From NCBI GenBank assembly GCA_002306295.1, contig DBRI01000022.1, forward strand, positions 15,734 to 54,388: DNA of 38,655 bases. The letters are read 5' to 3'. The notes beneath the pieces are model-generated. The model was not told the origin of the DNA, ran no database searches, and saw only the letters and a list, made by a program, of their open reading frames with translations. Positions within the stretch are counted from its first letter, which is position 1. Each line of letters opens with the position of its first letter. This stretch comes from Patescibacteria group bacterium UBA1372. GTDB lineage: Bacteria > Patescibacteriota > Microgenomatia > UBA12405. The position numbers and the translations under genes are program-made. Of the stretch, positions 31,228 through 38,655 are shown piece by piece.

Positions 31228-34005
31228 ATGACAACTAAAAAATTTAAACCAGTTGAAAACAATATCGATTTTTCTAAACAAGAAAAACAAATATTGGATT
31301 GGTGGTACAAAAGTGATGTTGTCAAAAACTACTTAAACAAAAATAGCCAAAAACAACAAATATTTTCATTTATCGATGGTCCAATTACTGCTAACAATCC
31401 TATGGGTGTTCACCATGCCCGGGGTAGAACCATCAAAGATGTTTTTCAGAGATATAAAAATTTCCAAGGCTTTAAACAGAGATTCCAAAATGGATTTGAT
31501 TGTCAGGGCTTATGGGTAGAAGTAGAAGTTGAAAAAAGCCAAGGTTTTAATAGTAAAAAAGATATTATCGATTTTGGTATCGATAACTTTACCAACGCTT
31601 GCAAGGCCCGTGTAGAAAAATATGCCGATATTCAGACTGAACAATCAAAAAGACTGGGCATGTTTATGGATTGGCCAAATTCTTATTACACTATGTCAGA
31701 GACTAATAATTTATATATTTGGTATTTTCTAAAAAAATTAAACGACAGAAAACTACTTTACAAACAAAAAACAGCTACTACCTGGTGCCCCAGGTGTGAA
31801 ACCGGTTTGTCTCAACATGAACAGGCAGATGGTTATAAAACCATAGATGATATATCTGTCTACGTCAAATTCAAACTAAAAAACAGATCAAATGAATTTG
31901 TATTAGCCTGGACAACCACACCCTGGACTTTGGCGGCCAATGTACTATTAGCCATAAATACTACTTATGAATACGTTTTAGTTAAACATGAGGGCCAAAT
32001 TCTTTATATGGCCAAACTTTCGGCCGATAGACTCGGTTTTAAAGATCAAAAGATTATCGATCCAAAAACACTTCTAAATCTGGAATACGAAAATCTTATA
32101 GATATTCCCGCTCAAAAAAACATAAACCACAAAATCGTTTTATGGGATTTGGTTAATCCTCAAGAGGGGAGTGGGGTAGTCCATATCGCTCCAGGCTGCG
32201 GTCAGGAAGATTACGAACTAGGAATTAGTCTAAAGTCAGATATTATTGAACCAATTGACAGTACCGGTTATTTTAAAGATGGTTTTGGCTTTTTAACTGG
32301 TAAAAATGCTCATCATGTCAAACAACAAGTTATTGATCATCTACAATCTTTAGACGTACTTTACAAAACCGAAACCATTTCCCATAGATACCCGCATTGT
32401 TGGCGATGTGGTACTAAATGTCTTTTTAAACTTGAAGACAATTGGTTTATTAGCTGTGACCCAATTAAACCTTTACTAAAACTTCAAACTGAAGAAGCCA
32501 ACTGGATACCAAAATATGCCAAAAAAAGAATGCTTAACTGGCTTAATAATATGGGAGACTGGATGATTAGTCGCAAAAGATTTTATGGTCTATCATTGCC
32601 TTTTTATGAAACAAAGAAAGGAGAATTATTTGTAGTTGGCAGTAAAGAAGAATTAAAAAAACTAGCCGTCAATCCCCAAAAAGTAGACAAACTACCATCA
32701 CTTCACCGACCCTGGATAGATGATATTGAAATTAAACACCCTCAAACCGGAGAAATTATGCATAGAATTGCTGATGTTGGCGACTGTTGGCTAGATGCCG
32801 GAGTAGTCCCTTTTTCAACTCTCAAATATCTTGAAGATAAAAGTTATTGGCAAAAATGGTTTCCGGCTGATCTTGTCTGCGAAATGATTGAACAAGTTAG
32901 ACTTTGGTTTTATTCAATGCTATTTTATGGAGTTGTTTTGGAAGAGAAAATTCCTTATAAAAATGTTTTAAACTATTACGAAGTCAGAGACGAAAAAGGT
33001 GAGCGAATGAGCAAAACCAAAGGTAACGGTATTCCATACGACCAGGCAGTTGAAACCATGACAGCCGATGCTATGCGCTGGCTGTATTGTAAAAGCAAAT
33101 CGCACTCAGTAGTAAATTTTGGCTACAATCTGGCCAACGATGTTAAAAGAGGTTTTATTTCAACTCTCTGGAACAGTTACAAATACTACATTAGTTTTGC
33201 CAGTTTCAATCAATCAACTGATAAATTTAAACCCCAAATCATCGATGACTGGCTAATTTCCCGACTTAACCACACTGTTAAATTAACTACTCACTTTTTA
33301 GATAAATATGACACCAGCCGTGCCACTGAAACCATTGAAAATTTTATCAACGATTTTTCTACTTGGTATATCAGGCGATGCCGTGACAGACTCGATAATC
33401 ACCAAATACTTCATCTTACTCTAGATACCGTAATCAAACTAATTGCACCTATCACACCATTTATTTCAGAATCTATTTTTCAAAACTTAAGTGGCAACAA
33501 TTTTACCAAAGATATATCTATACACCACCAAGATTGGCCTAAATTTGACCAAAATCTGATAGATTTAGACTTAGAAAAAGATATGAATACGGTTAGATTA
33601 GTTTGTCAGTTAATTCACGCCCAAAGACAAACTCATCAAATCAAAGTCAGACAACCTCTAAATCAAGCCACAATTTCAATTAATCAAAAACAATTGGACA
33701 ATAAATTTATTGACTTAATCTGTCAAGAAACTAATATTAAAAAATTAGTTTGGTCACTTTCTAAAAGCCAGAATACCACAGTTAATCTGGATACCACTAT
33801 AACAGAAGAACTTAAGTCTGAAGGAGATTTTAGAGATTTAAGCCGTCAAATCCAAATAATCAGAAAAGAAAACAACTTATCTCCCGGGGATAAAATAAAA
33901 ATTTTTGCTCCAAATTGGCCAAAAGCATTTGAATTAGATCTTCTTTCCAAAACCAACGCCGTTTCAATATCCAAATCTAAAGAACTTAAAATCGAAAAAA
34001 TATAG
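31228..34005 (+). CDS. ileS: Isoleucyl-tRNA synthetase
   Basis: 925 residues. Class I signature near residues 52-70 as ITANNPMGVHHARGRTIKD (HIGH variant HHAR), NGFDCQGLWVEVEVEK in place of the more common CHGLPVE, an editing (CP1) domain with LAWTTTPWTLAAN and HIAPGCGQEDYELG, and KMSKS as ERMSKTKGN (M594-S-K596). It charges tRNA-Ile and edits misactivated valine. A Cys pair in HCWRCGTKC suggests zinc. Transcription is probably controlled by the attenuator-like leader upstream. Confidence 0.93.
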   Translation: MTTKKFKPVENNIDFSKQEKQILDWWYKSDVVKNYLNKNSQKQQIFSFIDGPITANNPMGVHHARGRTIKDVFQRYKNFQGFKQRFQNGFDCQGLWVEVEVEKSQGFNSKKDIIDFGIDNFTNACKARVEKYADIQTEQSKRLGMFMDWPNSYYTMSETNNLYIWYFLKKLNDRKLLYKQKTATTWCPRCETGLSQHEQADGYKTIDDISVYVKFKLKNRSNEFVLAWTTTPWTLAANVLLAINTTYEYVLVKHEGQILYMAKLSADRLGFKDQKIIDPKTLLNLEYENLIDIPAQKNINHKIVLWDLVNPQEGSGVVHIAPGCGQEDYELGISLKSDIIEPIDSTGYFKDGFGFLTGKNAHHVKQQVIDHLQSLDVLYKTETISHRYPHCWRCGTKCLFKLEDNWFISCDPIKPLLKLQTEEANWIPKYAKKRMLNWLNNMGDWMISRKRFYGLSLPFYETKKGELFVVGSKEELKKLAVNPQKVDKLPSLHRPWIDDIEIKHPQTGEIMHRIADVGDCWLDAGVVPFSTLKYLEDKSYWQKWFPADLVCEMIEQVRLWFYSMLFYGVVLEEKIPYKNVLNYYEVRDEKGERMSKTKGNGIPYDQAVETMTADAMRWLYCKSKSHSVVNFGYNLANDVKRGFISTLWNSYKYYISFASFNQSTDKFKPQIIDDWLISRLNHTVKLTTHFLDKYDTSRATETIENFINDFSTWYIRRCRDRLDNHQILHLTLDTVIKLIAPITPFISESIFQNLSGNNFTKDISIHHQDWPKFDQNLIDLDLEKDMNTVRLVCQLIHAQRQTHQIKVRQPLNQATISINQKQLDNKFIDLICQETNIKKLVWSLSKSQNTTVNLDTTITEELKSEGDFRDLSRQIQIIRKENNLSPGDKIKIFAPNWPKAFELDLLSKTNAVSISKSKELKIEKI

Positions 34006-34011
34006 TAATCT
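34006..34011 (+). promoter_or_regulatory. Possible -10 of the second SEDS gene
   Basis: TAATCT ends 6 nt before GTG 34018, in a 12-nt gap after ileS. The spacing fits the leaderless series; the hexamer is weak and there is no clear -35. Confidence 0.35.
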
Positions 34012-34017
34012 AGGTTA

Positions 34018-35016
34018 GTGTCAAAAAGTTATCAAACTACTATTGTCATCAGTCTTGTCTGTCTCTTCTTTTTTAATATCTTGGTGACTTCATCACTTGC
34101 TCCCAGCTCTCTCCCCAAACAAATATTTTCCTGGATGGCAGGAGCAGTCTTATTTGTATTATCAAAAAATATCAATTTAAAACAAGTCAAATACAACCGC
34201 TACCTCATATTATTCATTAGTTGCTCCTTACTTTTACTAACAATTATTTTTGGCTCAAATGTTCGTGGTTCAAAAAGATGGATTGGAGCTGGCTTTTTTA
34301 GACTCCAACCATCAGAAATCATCAAACCCTGGTTAGCAGCCATTCTAGCTTCTACTCAAAATCACTTACTTCTAATCCCTCCTATACTTATTACTATAGC
34401 CCAACCAGATTTGGGTAGTGCCATTTCCATGTTTTTAATGTTGATTCCCTTATTTTTCTACAATAAAATTACCAGAACCCATTTAATTATTCTTTTTAGT
34501 GCATTCTTAATTTTATCTCCCTTAGTTTGGCAATTTGGTCTTAAAGACTATCAAAAGTCCAGAGTTACTTCTTTTATTAATCCACAAGCTGACCCGCTTG
34601 GTAAAGGTTATAATCTAATCCAATCTCAAATAGCTATAGGCTCTGCTAATATTTTTGGTAAAGGCTACCGACAGGGGACCCAAGGTCAACTATTATTTTT
34701 ACCGGAAAAACATACTGATTTTGTATTTGCTGCCCTGACAGAAGAATTCGGCTTAATTGGCGCATTTTTGTTAATCGGTATCTATTTTGTCATCATTAAA
34801 ACTCTTATTAATAAAGCCTATCAAAATATTAATAATCCTTCTTATTTTTTATTTTGCCTTATCATAGCCACTCAAATCTGGAGTCAAGCTTTTATTAATA
34901 TCGGTATGAATATTGGTATTATGCCAATCACTGGTATTCCTCTGCCTTTTATGTCAGTTGGTGGTTCTTCAATTATGTCTCTTTTAATATCCCTTGGCAT
35001 AGTTTTTTCCAATTAA
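34018..35016 (+). CDS. Second SEDS family protein (RodA-like)
   Basis: 332 residues from GTG, polytopic. Motifs parallel FtsW: VRGSKRWIGAGFFRLQPSEI, IAQPDLGSAISM, GKGYNLIQSQIAIGSANIFG, LPEKHTDFVFAALTEEFGLI and the end GIPLPFMSVGGSS. RodA polymerises glycan for side-wall growth with an elongation PBP2, not found in this window. Having two SEDS proteins suggests separate division and elongation machines. RodA versus FtsW is set by position only. Confidence 0.8.
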   Translation: MSKSYQTTIVISLVCLFFFNILVTSSLAPSSLPKQIFSWMAGAVLFVLSKNINLKQVKYNRYLILFISCSLLLLTIIFGSNVRGSKRWIGAGFFRLQPSEIIKPWLAAILASTQNHLLLIPPILITIAQPDLGSAISMFLMLIPLFFYNKITRTHLIILFSAFLILSPLVWQFGLKDYQKSRVTSFINPQADPLGKGYNLIQSQIAIGSANIFGKGYRQGTQGQLLFLPEKHTDFVFAALTEEFGLIGAFLLIGIYFVIIKTLINKAYQNINNPSYFLFCLIIATQIWSQAFINIGMNIGIMPITGIPLPFMSVGGSSIMSLLISLGIVFSN

Positions 35017-35021
35017 TTCGA

Positions 35022-35049
35022 TTGTAATCTAAACCTGTTATGCTATAAT
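35022..35049 (+). promoter_or_regulatory. Promoter of rplU-rpmA
   Basis: TTGTAA (35022-35027), 16-nt spacer, TGC-extended TATAAT (35044-35049). The rplU ATG is at 35058, 8 nt further, with no ribosome site. This is the best-formed leaderless promoter in the window. Confidence 0.7.
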
Positions 35050-35057
35050 CCAAAAGT

Positions 35058-35438
35058 ATGAAATATGCAGTTATTGACATCTCTGGTCATCAATCAATCG
35101 TCTCAGAAGGCGATATTTTATCTGTCGATTTAATTGATACCAAAGAAAAAGCAAAACTATCTACTGACAAAGTTTTGTTGATAGCCACTGACGATAACGT
35201 CCAGGTTGGTAATCCTTATGTCAAAGACAGTCTGGTTGAATACGAAGTTATTGGCCACAAACAGGGTAAAAAACTACACATTTTCCAATATAAAGCCAAA
35301 TCCAGATACAGAAGAAAAACAGGTTTTAGACCACAATTAACCGATATCAAAATTACTTCAATTTCAACAAATAAGAAATCATCTGCTAATAAAACAGTTA
35401 AGGTTCCACCTTCTTCTAACAAAAAATTAAAAAAATAA
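35058..35438 (+). CDS. rplU: 50S ribosomal protein L21
   Basis: 126 residues. The L21 barrel is recognised by MKYAVIDISGHQSIVSEGD, VLLIATDDNVQVGNP and KLHIFQYKAKSRYRRKTGF. After the domain (about 103 residues) there is an extra Lys/Ser-rich tail (NKKSSANKTVKVPPSSNKK) that may contact rRNA. It is paired with rpmA, as in most bacteria. Confidence 0.93.
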   Translation: MKYAVIDISGHQSIVSEGDILSVDLIDTKEKAKLSTDKVLLIATDDNVQVGNPYVKDSLVEYEVIGHKQGKKLHIFQYKAKSRYRRKTGFRPQLTDIKITSISTNKKSSANKTVKVPPSSNKKLKK

Positions 35439-35444
35439 AAAAAA

Positions 35445-35696
35445 ATGGCACATACAAAATCGCAAGGAAAAACCAGACAAAAAGGAAACCGGGTTGGACA
35501 AAGACGCGGAGTTAAAATCTTTGGTAGTCAAAAAGTTAAAAACGGTAATATCATCGTTAGACAAGTCGGTTCCAAATTTCACTCCGGTCCTGGTACAAAA
35601 ACTGGCAAAGATTTTACCATCTATGCTATCAGACAAGGTATTGTCAATTTTTTTAAGAAACAAGGCAAACAATTTGTGTCGGTCATCAAGCAATAA
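35445..35696 (+). CDS. rpmA: 50S ribosomal protein L27
   Basis: 83 residues. AHTKSQGKTRQKGN at the N terminus reaches the peptidyl transferase centre in known ribosomes. RRGVKIFGSQKVKNGNIIVR and KFHSGPGTKTGKDFTIYA are the family core. It starts 6 nt after rplU in an A-run without a ribosome site and has no N-terminal extension needing cleavage. Confidence 0.94.
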   Translation: MAHTKSQGKTRQKGNRVGQRRGVKIFGSQKVKNGNIIVRQVGSKFHSGPGTKTGKDFTIYAIRQGIVNFFKKQGKQFVSVIKQ

Positions 35697-35720
35697 AGTC
35701 TTTTTTCACCACCATTTTCA

Positions 35721-35729
35721 TGTTAGTCT
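35721..35729 (+). promoter_or_regulatory. Possible extended -10 of parB
   Basis: TGTTAGTCT, with hexamer TAGTCT at 35724-35729, lies 6 nt before ATG 35736. It fits the leaderless spacing, but the hexamer is a weak match. Confidence 0.35.
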
Positions 35730-35735
35730 AATAAG

Positions 35736-36572
35736 ATGATATCTGAATTAGAAACTGATCAACTAGAACCGAATCCACTTCAGCCCAGAGGAAATATCGA
35801 TAACGAATCCCTTGCAGAACTAATAGACTCCATTAAACAACATGGTATTTTAGAACCATTAATTGTAGCCCAAACTCCAGCTGGTTTTCAAATTATTGCC
35901 GGTGAACGCCGTTGGCGGGCAGCCAGAATCCTAAAACTTAAAACAGTCCCCGCTATAGTTAGAAAAACTTCACCCCAGCAAATGCTGGAAATGGCTATTG
36001 TTGAAAATGTTCAAAGAAAAGATTTAAATCCTATCGAAAGAGCTAAAAGTTTTCAAAGACTAAAAGACGAATTCCACTTAGACACTAAAGAAATTGCATT
36101 AAAGATAGGTAAAAGTGTCCCTTATATTATTAATAGCCTTAAACTTCTGGAACTTCCCGATGCCCTCAAAGATGGATTACTAACCAATTTGATTACCGAA
36201 GGCCACGCCAGAGCCCTTTCTAGCATCAAAGACACTAGATTAACCATTGAAGCCTACAAGATAGTCCTTCAGGAGCAAGCTTCGGTTAGAAGGGCTGAAG
36301 AAATAGCCAGAAGAATGAAGAAAAAAATTGAAGAGGGGATTGTACCTATAACCAAAGAAAATATTCCCCAGTTTTTAAAGTCAAATCTGGATAAAATTTC
36401 TTACGACATCCAAAAAACTTTTAGAAGTAAAACCACTAACGTCAAAATTACTCAAACTAATATCGTCACTAAAGTTGTCATTCAATTCAGAGGTGAAAGC
36501 GACCTCAGATTTCAACATCTAAAAAAACTTTATAAAAATATCTGTAAAAAAGAACTGATCGAAGAAAACTAG
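35736..36572 (+). CDS. parB: ParB/Spo0J-type chromosome partition protein
   Basis: 278 residues. The N-terminal domain has LEPNPLQPRGNID, ESLAELIDSIKQHGILEPL and the CTP/DNA-gate motif GERRWRAARILKL. A helix-turn-helix follows (DTKEIALKIGKSVPYIINSL). It binds parS sites and spreads as a CTP-dependent clamp. parA is not next to it, and no parS-like 16-mer was noticed nearby. Its stop shares the bases CTAG with the convergent lepB stop. Confidence 0.88.
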   Translation: MISELETDQLEPNPLQPRGNIDNESLAELIDSIKQHGILEPLIVAQTPAGFQIIAGERRWRAARILKLKTVPAIVRKTSPQQMLEMAIVENVQRKDLNPIERAKSFQRLKDEFHLDTKEIALKIGKSVPYIINSLKLLELPDALKDGLLTNLITEGHARALSSIKDTRLTIEAYKIVLQEQASVRRAEEIARRMKKKIEEGIVPITKENIPQFLKSNLDKISYDIQKTFRSKTTNVKITQTNIVTKVVIQFRGESDLRFQHLKKLYKNICKKELIEEN

Positions 36573-37132
36573 AATCTAACTTCAGGTACTATTCCAATAG
36601 ATGACGCCGGCCAGTACTTAAAAAAGGCCTTACCAACAATTAAACTTTTATCAACCGGACCAAATTCTCTACCGTCTCGGGAATGGGATCTATTATCTCC
36701 AAAACACAAATAGTGATTTTCAGGAATTGTATTTTCTACTCCCTCTCTGGCATAGTCTCCAGGAGAAGTTATAAAATCAGCCGGTAAAAAACTTTGTTCC
36801 AAAAGCTGACCGTTTAGATAAACTTTGTTATTTTTAACCATCACTTTATCCCCAGGTACACCAATTATTCTTTTGATATATTCACACTCATCCTCAGCAC
36901 AAGGTTCAGTAGGAGGAGCTTTAAAAACAACCACATCACCCCTCTTTGGCTCTCCAAATCGGTAGCTTATTTTGTCTGTCAATAAATACTCTCCATCGAC
37001 AAAATTAGGCAACATTGAACTTCCTTTAACCTCGTTTGGTTGAGCCACAAACATATAGAGCAACACAAACACAGAAGCAGCCAAAACTATTGACTGAACA
37101 AATTCAACGATAATAGAACCAAGTTTTCTCAT
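36569..37132 (-). CDS. lepB: Signal peptidase I
   Basis: 187 residues with one N-terminal membrane helix (about 8-30). The catalytic Ser39 is in KGSSMLPNF and the general-base Lys87 in EYIKRIIGVPGDKV; box E is FGDNRSHSRDGREFGPV. It cleaves signal peptides of exported proteins at the outer membrane face. It is transcribed from its own promoter divergent from tRNA-Val, and converges with parB, overlapping by 4 nt. Confidence 0.95.
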   Translation of the reverse strand: MRKLGSIIVEFVQSIVLAASVFVLLYMFVAQPNEVKGSSMLPNFVDGEYLLTDKISYRFGEPKRGDVVVFKAPPTEPCAEDECEYIKRIIGVPGDKVMVKNNKVYLNGQLLEQSFLPADFITSPGDYAREGVENTIPENHYLCFGDNRSHSRDGREFGPVDKSLIVGKAFFKYWPASSIGIVPEVRF

Positions 37133-37139
37133 ATCTTCT

Positions 37140-37168
37140 AGTGTATAACTTCGATTTGTTTATCACAA
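37140..37168 (-). promoter_or_regulatory. Promoter of lepB
   Basis: On the minus strand, TTGTGA (37168-37163), 17-nt spacer, TACACT (37145-37140). The lepB ATG begins 7 nt downstream at 37132, so the mRNA is probably leaderless. Confidence 0.5.
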
Positions 37169-37199
37169 GACTCTAATTTTGATAAACTATACCAAAATA

Positions 37200-37276
37200 G
37201 ACTGTATAGCTCAGTTGGTTAGAGCGCATCGTTCACATCGATGAGGCCCCTGGTTCAAGTCCAGGTACAGTCACCA
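37200..37276 (+). tRNA. tRNA-Val (anticodon CAC)
   Basis: Full cloverleaf: acceptor GACTGTA/TACAGTC (7 bp), D arm GCTC/GAGC, anticodon stem CATCG/CGATG with loop TTCACAT (anticodon CAC at 37234-37236), variable AGGCC, T arm CCTGG/CCAGG with loop TTCAAGT. Discriminator A and CCA (37274-37276) are encoded. It reads GUG codons. The stop codon of the minus-strand hydrolase lies inside its 3' acceptor strand. Confidence 0.96.
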
Positions 37277-38655
37277 AACTTGTTGAAGTATTTTTTTAGT
37301 TAAATCAAATCTAGCCTTAACATCCTCAAAGTCTCCAGATGAAAAATCTTCTTGGACATTTTTAAATACCTCTTGCCCCAATGCAAAACTACTGACTCCG
37401 AAGTTATCTGTTTGAACTCCCTTCTCTTCTTTAATTACAGCTACATTTTCTACTAAAGTAAACATATTACTCCCGTTTTCAATTAAAAAACTAGCTTCTG
37501 ATTCTATAACCGAATCTGTTCGTAAAAAAGGAATTAATTTATCCAACATCTGCCAACTTAAATTAAAATCTCGATTATTTTTTCTAAACTCAAACACACT
37601 TGTTATTAAATTATCTGCATCCTTAATTTGACTTGCCTCAACACAATCCAAAAGATCTTCATTTTCAGCATAAGTACCTAATAACTTTTGACAATAATTT
37701 TCAAAAATCACATAAATATCATCATTTTTAGTTAACAAACCATTTTTATCAATCCCATACAAATCACTTTCTCCAGCCAAAACTTGACCACTAAAAACAC
37801 TCCAAGCATTACTACCACTACTACCCACCACCAACTTATAATCTCCACCACCTCCATCGGCAACCACTCTCACGCTACAACTTGAAAAACTACTATCATT
37901 TTTAACCACTACAAAACCATATTCATCAGAATTAAACGTTTGAGTACCACAAACTACCTCCAAATGAGCAGGCGAGGCAATATAGAAAACCATACTATTT
38001 TCAAAATTATCGTACTCTACAGTAGTTATATCCTTATCTTCCAGATTTAAAATTGACATAACTTGACTTATGGCACTAGTTGTAAGATCACCATGACTTG
38101 AAGTTAATTCGAAATAATCCGGACCCAATCTGGCACTTCCCAACAGTACTGTCTTATCACCCAAGTTTGAATAAACCCTATCAATAGGCCTACCATCTGG
38201 CCAAATATTTAACCTTTTATCAAAAAAACTTCTATCTCCAAGCCTCAAAAACTCTTTAGTATCAAAACCTGTCCCAGCTATGGTGTACAAATCATCCATA
38301 TTAACATTCTCAAATTCAAAATTTTTCAAGGCCAAAACAGTATTTGCTTCAACAAAAGTAGAAAAACTTTTTAACTGACCATCGACATAAGCAAAATCTA
38401 TCACCGGCTGCAGATCCTTTACTACTGGCGCAATCCTTTGTACAACGATTGCAGGAGATTCCGTCAAATCTCGGTTTAAAAGCATTAAAATATTAAAAAC
38501 CATTGAACTCAAACCACTACCTTCAATATTCCCTCCGTTCCAGGCTTCGTAAGCATCTACTGCTCCATAATGTGGACTACCAAGGCTAATTACCTTTTTA
38601 ATCCTAGTGTCATCAAAATTATTTTGATACCACCATCTAGCTACCATTCCGCCCA
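37271..38655 (-). CDS. Lipase-like alpha/beta hydrolase, C-terminal part (runs off window)
   Basis: The frame stays open to the window edge; the ATG at 38647 is internal. The visible N terminus reads GGMVARWWY, the end of a G-x-S-x-G-G nucleophile elbow as in LCAT/PGAP1-type lipases, so the catalytic Ser is outside. VISLGSPHYG follows, then a possible acid in GDKTVLL and the likely catalytic His in SSHGDLTTS. Residues ~210-460 add beta-rich and helical parts with a Cys pair, suggesting an exported protein. Its TGA stop (37273-37271) overlaps the 3' end of tRNA-Val by 6 nt. Confidence 0.75.
   Translation of the reverse strand, partial: GGMVARWWYQNNFDDTRIKKVISLGSPHYGAVDAYEAWNGGNIEGSGLSSMVFNILMLLNRDLTESPAIVVQRIAPVVKDLQPVIDFAYVDGQLKSFSTFVEANTVLALKNFEFENVNMDDLYTIAGTGFDTKEFLRLGDRSFFDKRLNIWPDGRPIDRVYSNLGDKTVLLGSARLGPDYFELTSSHGDLTTSAISQVMSILNLEDKDITTVEYDNFENSMVFYIASPAHLEVVCGTQTFNSDEYGFVVVKNDSSFSSCSVRVVADGGGGDYKLVVGSSGSNAWSVFSGQVLAGESDLYGIDKNGLLTKNDDIYVIFENYCQKLLGTYAENEDLLDCVEASQIKDADNLITSVFEFRKNNRDFNLSWQMLDKLIPFLRTDSVIESEASFLIENGSNMFTLVENVAVIKEEKGVQTDNFGVSSFALGQEVFKNVQEDFSSGDFEDVKARFDLTKKILQQVW

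Noticed and set aside
1..38655. CRISPR array, IS element, rRNA or prophage
   Set aside because: No regularly spaced repeats, transposase, rRNA core sequence or phage structural gene was seen.

Overview
The window is an AT-rich, very gene-dense bacterial segment. Overlapping genes, short proteins, a reduced cell-wall/division cluster and a DUF4012 protein suggest a Candidate Phyla Radiation (Patescibacteria) genome, probably Microgenomates-like. This is inferred from gene content, since no rRNA gene is present. TGA is a normal stop (for example 4818-4820), so the code is standard. No untranslated gap exceeds about 170 bases, and no CRISPR array, IS element or rRNA is seen.

Region 1 (1-10670) is a surface-glycan operon. 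It holds two GT2 and three GT4 glycosyltransferases, an O-antigen ligase/polymerase-like protein, a GT39-like membrane glycosyltransferase, a mannose-1-phosphate guanylyltransferase and a polyprenyl-phosphate sugar transferase. It is interrupted at 6835-7850 by about 1 kb carrying two small orphan genes, each behind a near-identical 77-nt promoter/leader block. The glycosyltransferase that resumes the operon has no ATG, GTG or TTG start and seems to begin at ATA.

Region 2 (10703-15275) holds a DUF4012 membrane protein, a short RecO, glycyl-tRNA synthetase and a lipoprotein.

Region 3 (15272-31130) is a rearranged dcw cluster: rsmH, an ftsL-like gene, ftsI, murE lacking its N-terminal domain, an ATE/Bpt-like transferase, a MurC/Mpl-like ligase, murA with Asp for the catalytic Cys, mraY, an NlpC/P60-like gene, a threonine-synthase-like PLP enzyme, an ATP-grasp ligase, ftsW, murG, a short FtsQ-like gene, ftsA and ftsZ. 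murB, murD, murF and ddl are not in the window. A 54-residue LysW-like zinc-ribbon gene lies on the minus strand between the NlpC and PLP genes and was not called as an ORF of usual size.

Region 4 (31126-38655) starts with an apparent attenuator before ileS: a 10-codon leader peptide with three consecutive Ile codons, a hairpin, then a terminator 6 nt before the ileS start. It continues with a second FtsW/RodA paralog, rplU, rpmA, parB, convergent lepB, tRNA-Val(CAC) and the C-terminal part of a lipase-like alpha/beta hydrolase running off the window.

A recurring theme is that operon-leading genes start 5-10 nt after a TATAAT-like hexamer (often TGn-extended), leaving no room for a Shine-Dalgarno site. 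This implies widespread leaderless mRNAs. The two inserted orphan genes differ: they have about 45-nt leaders.
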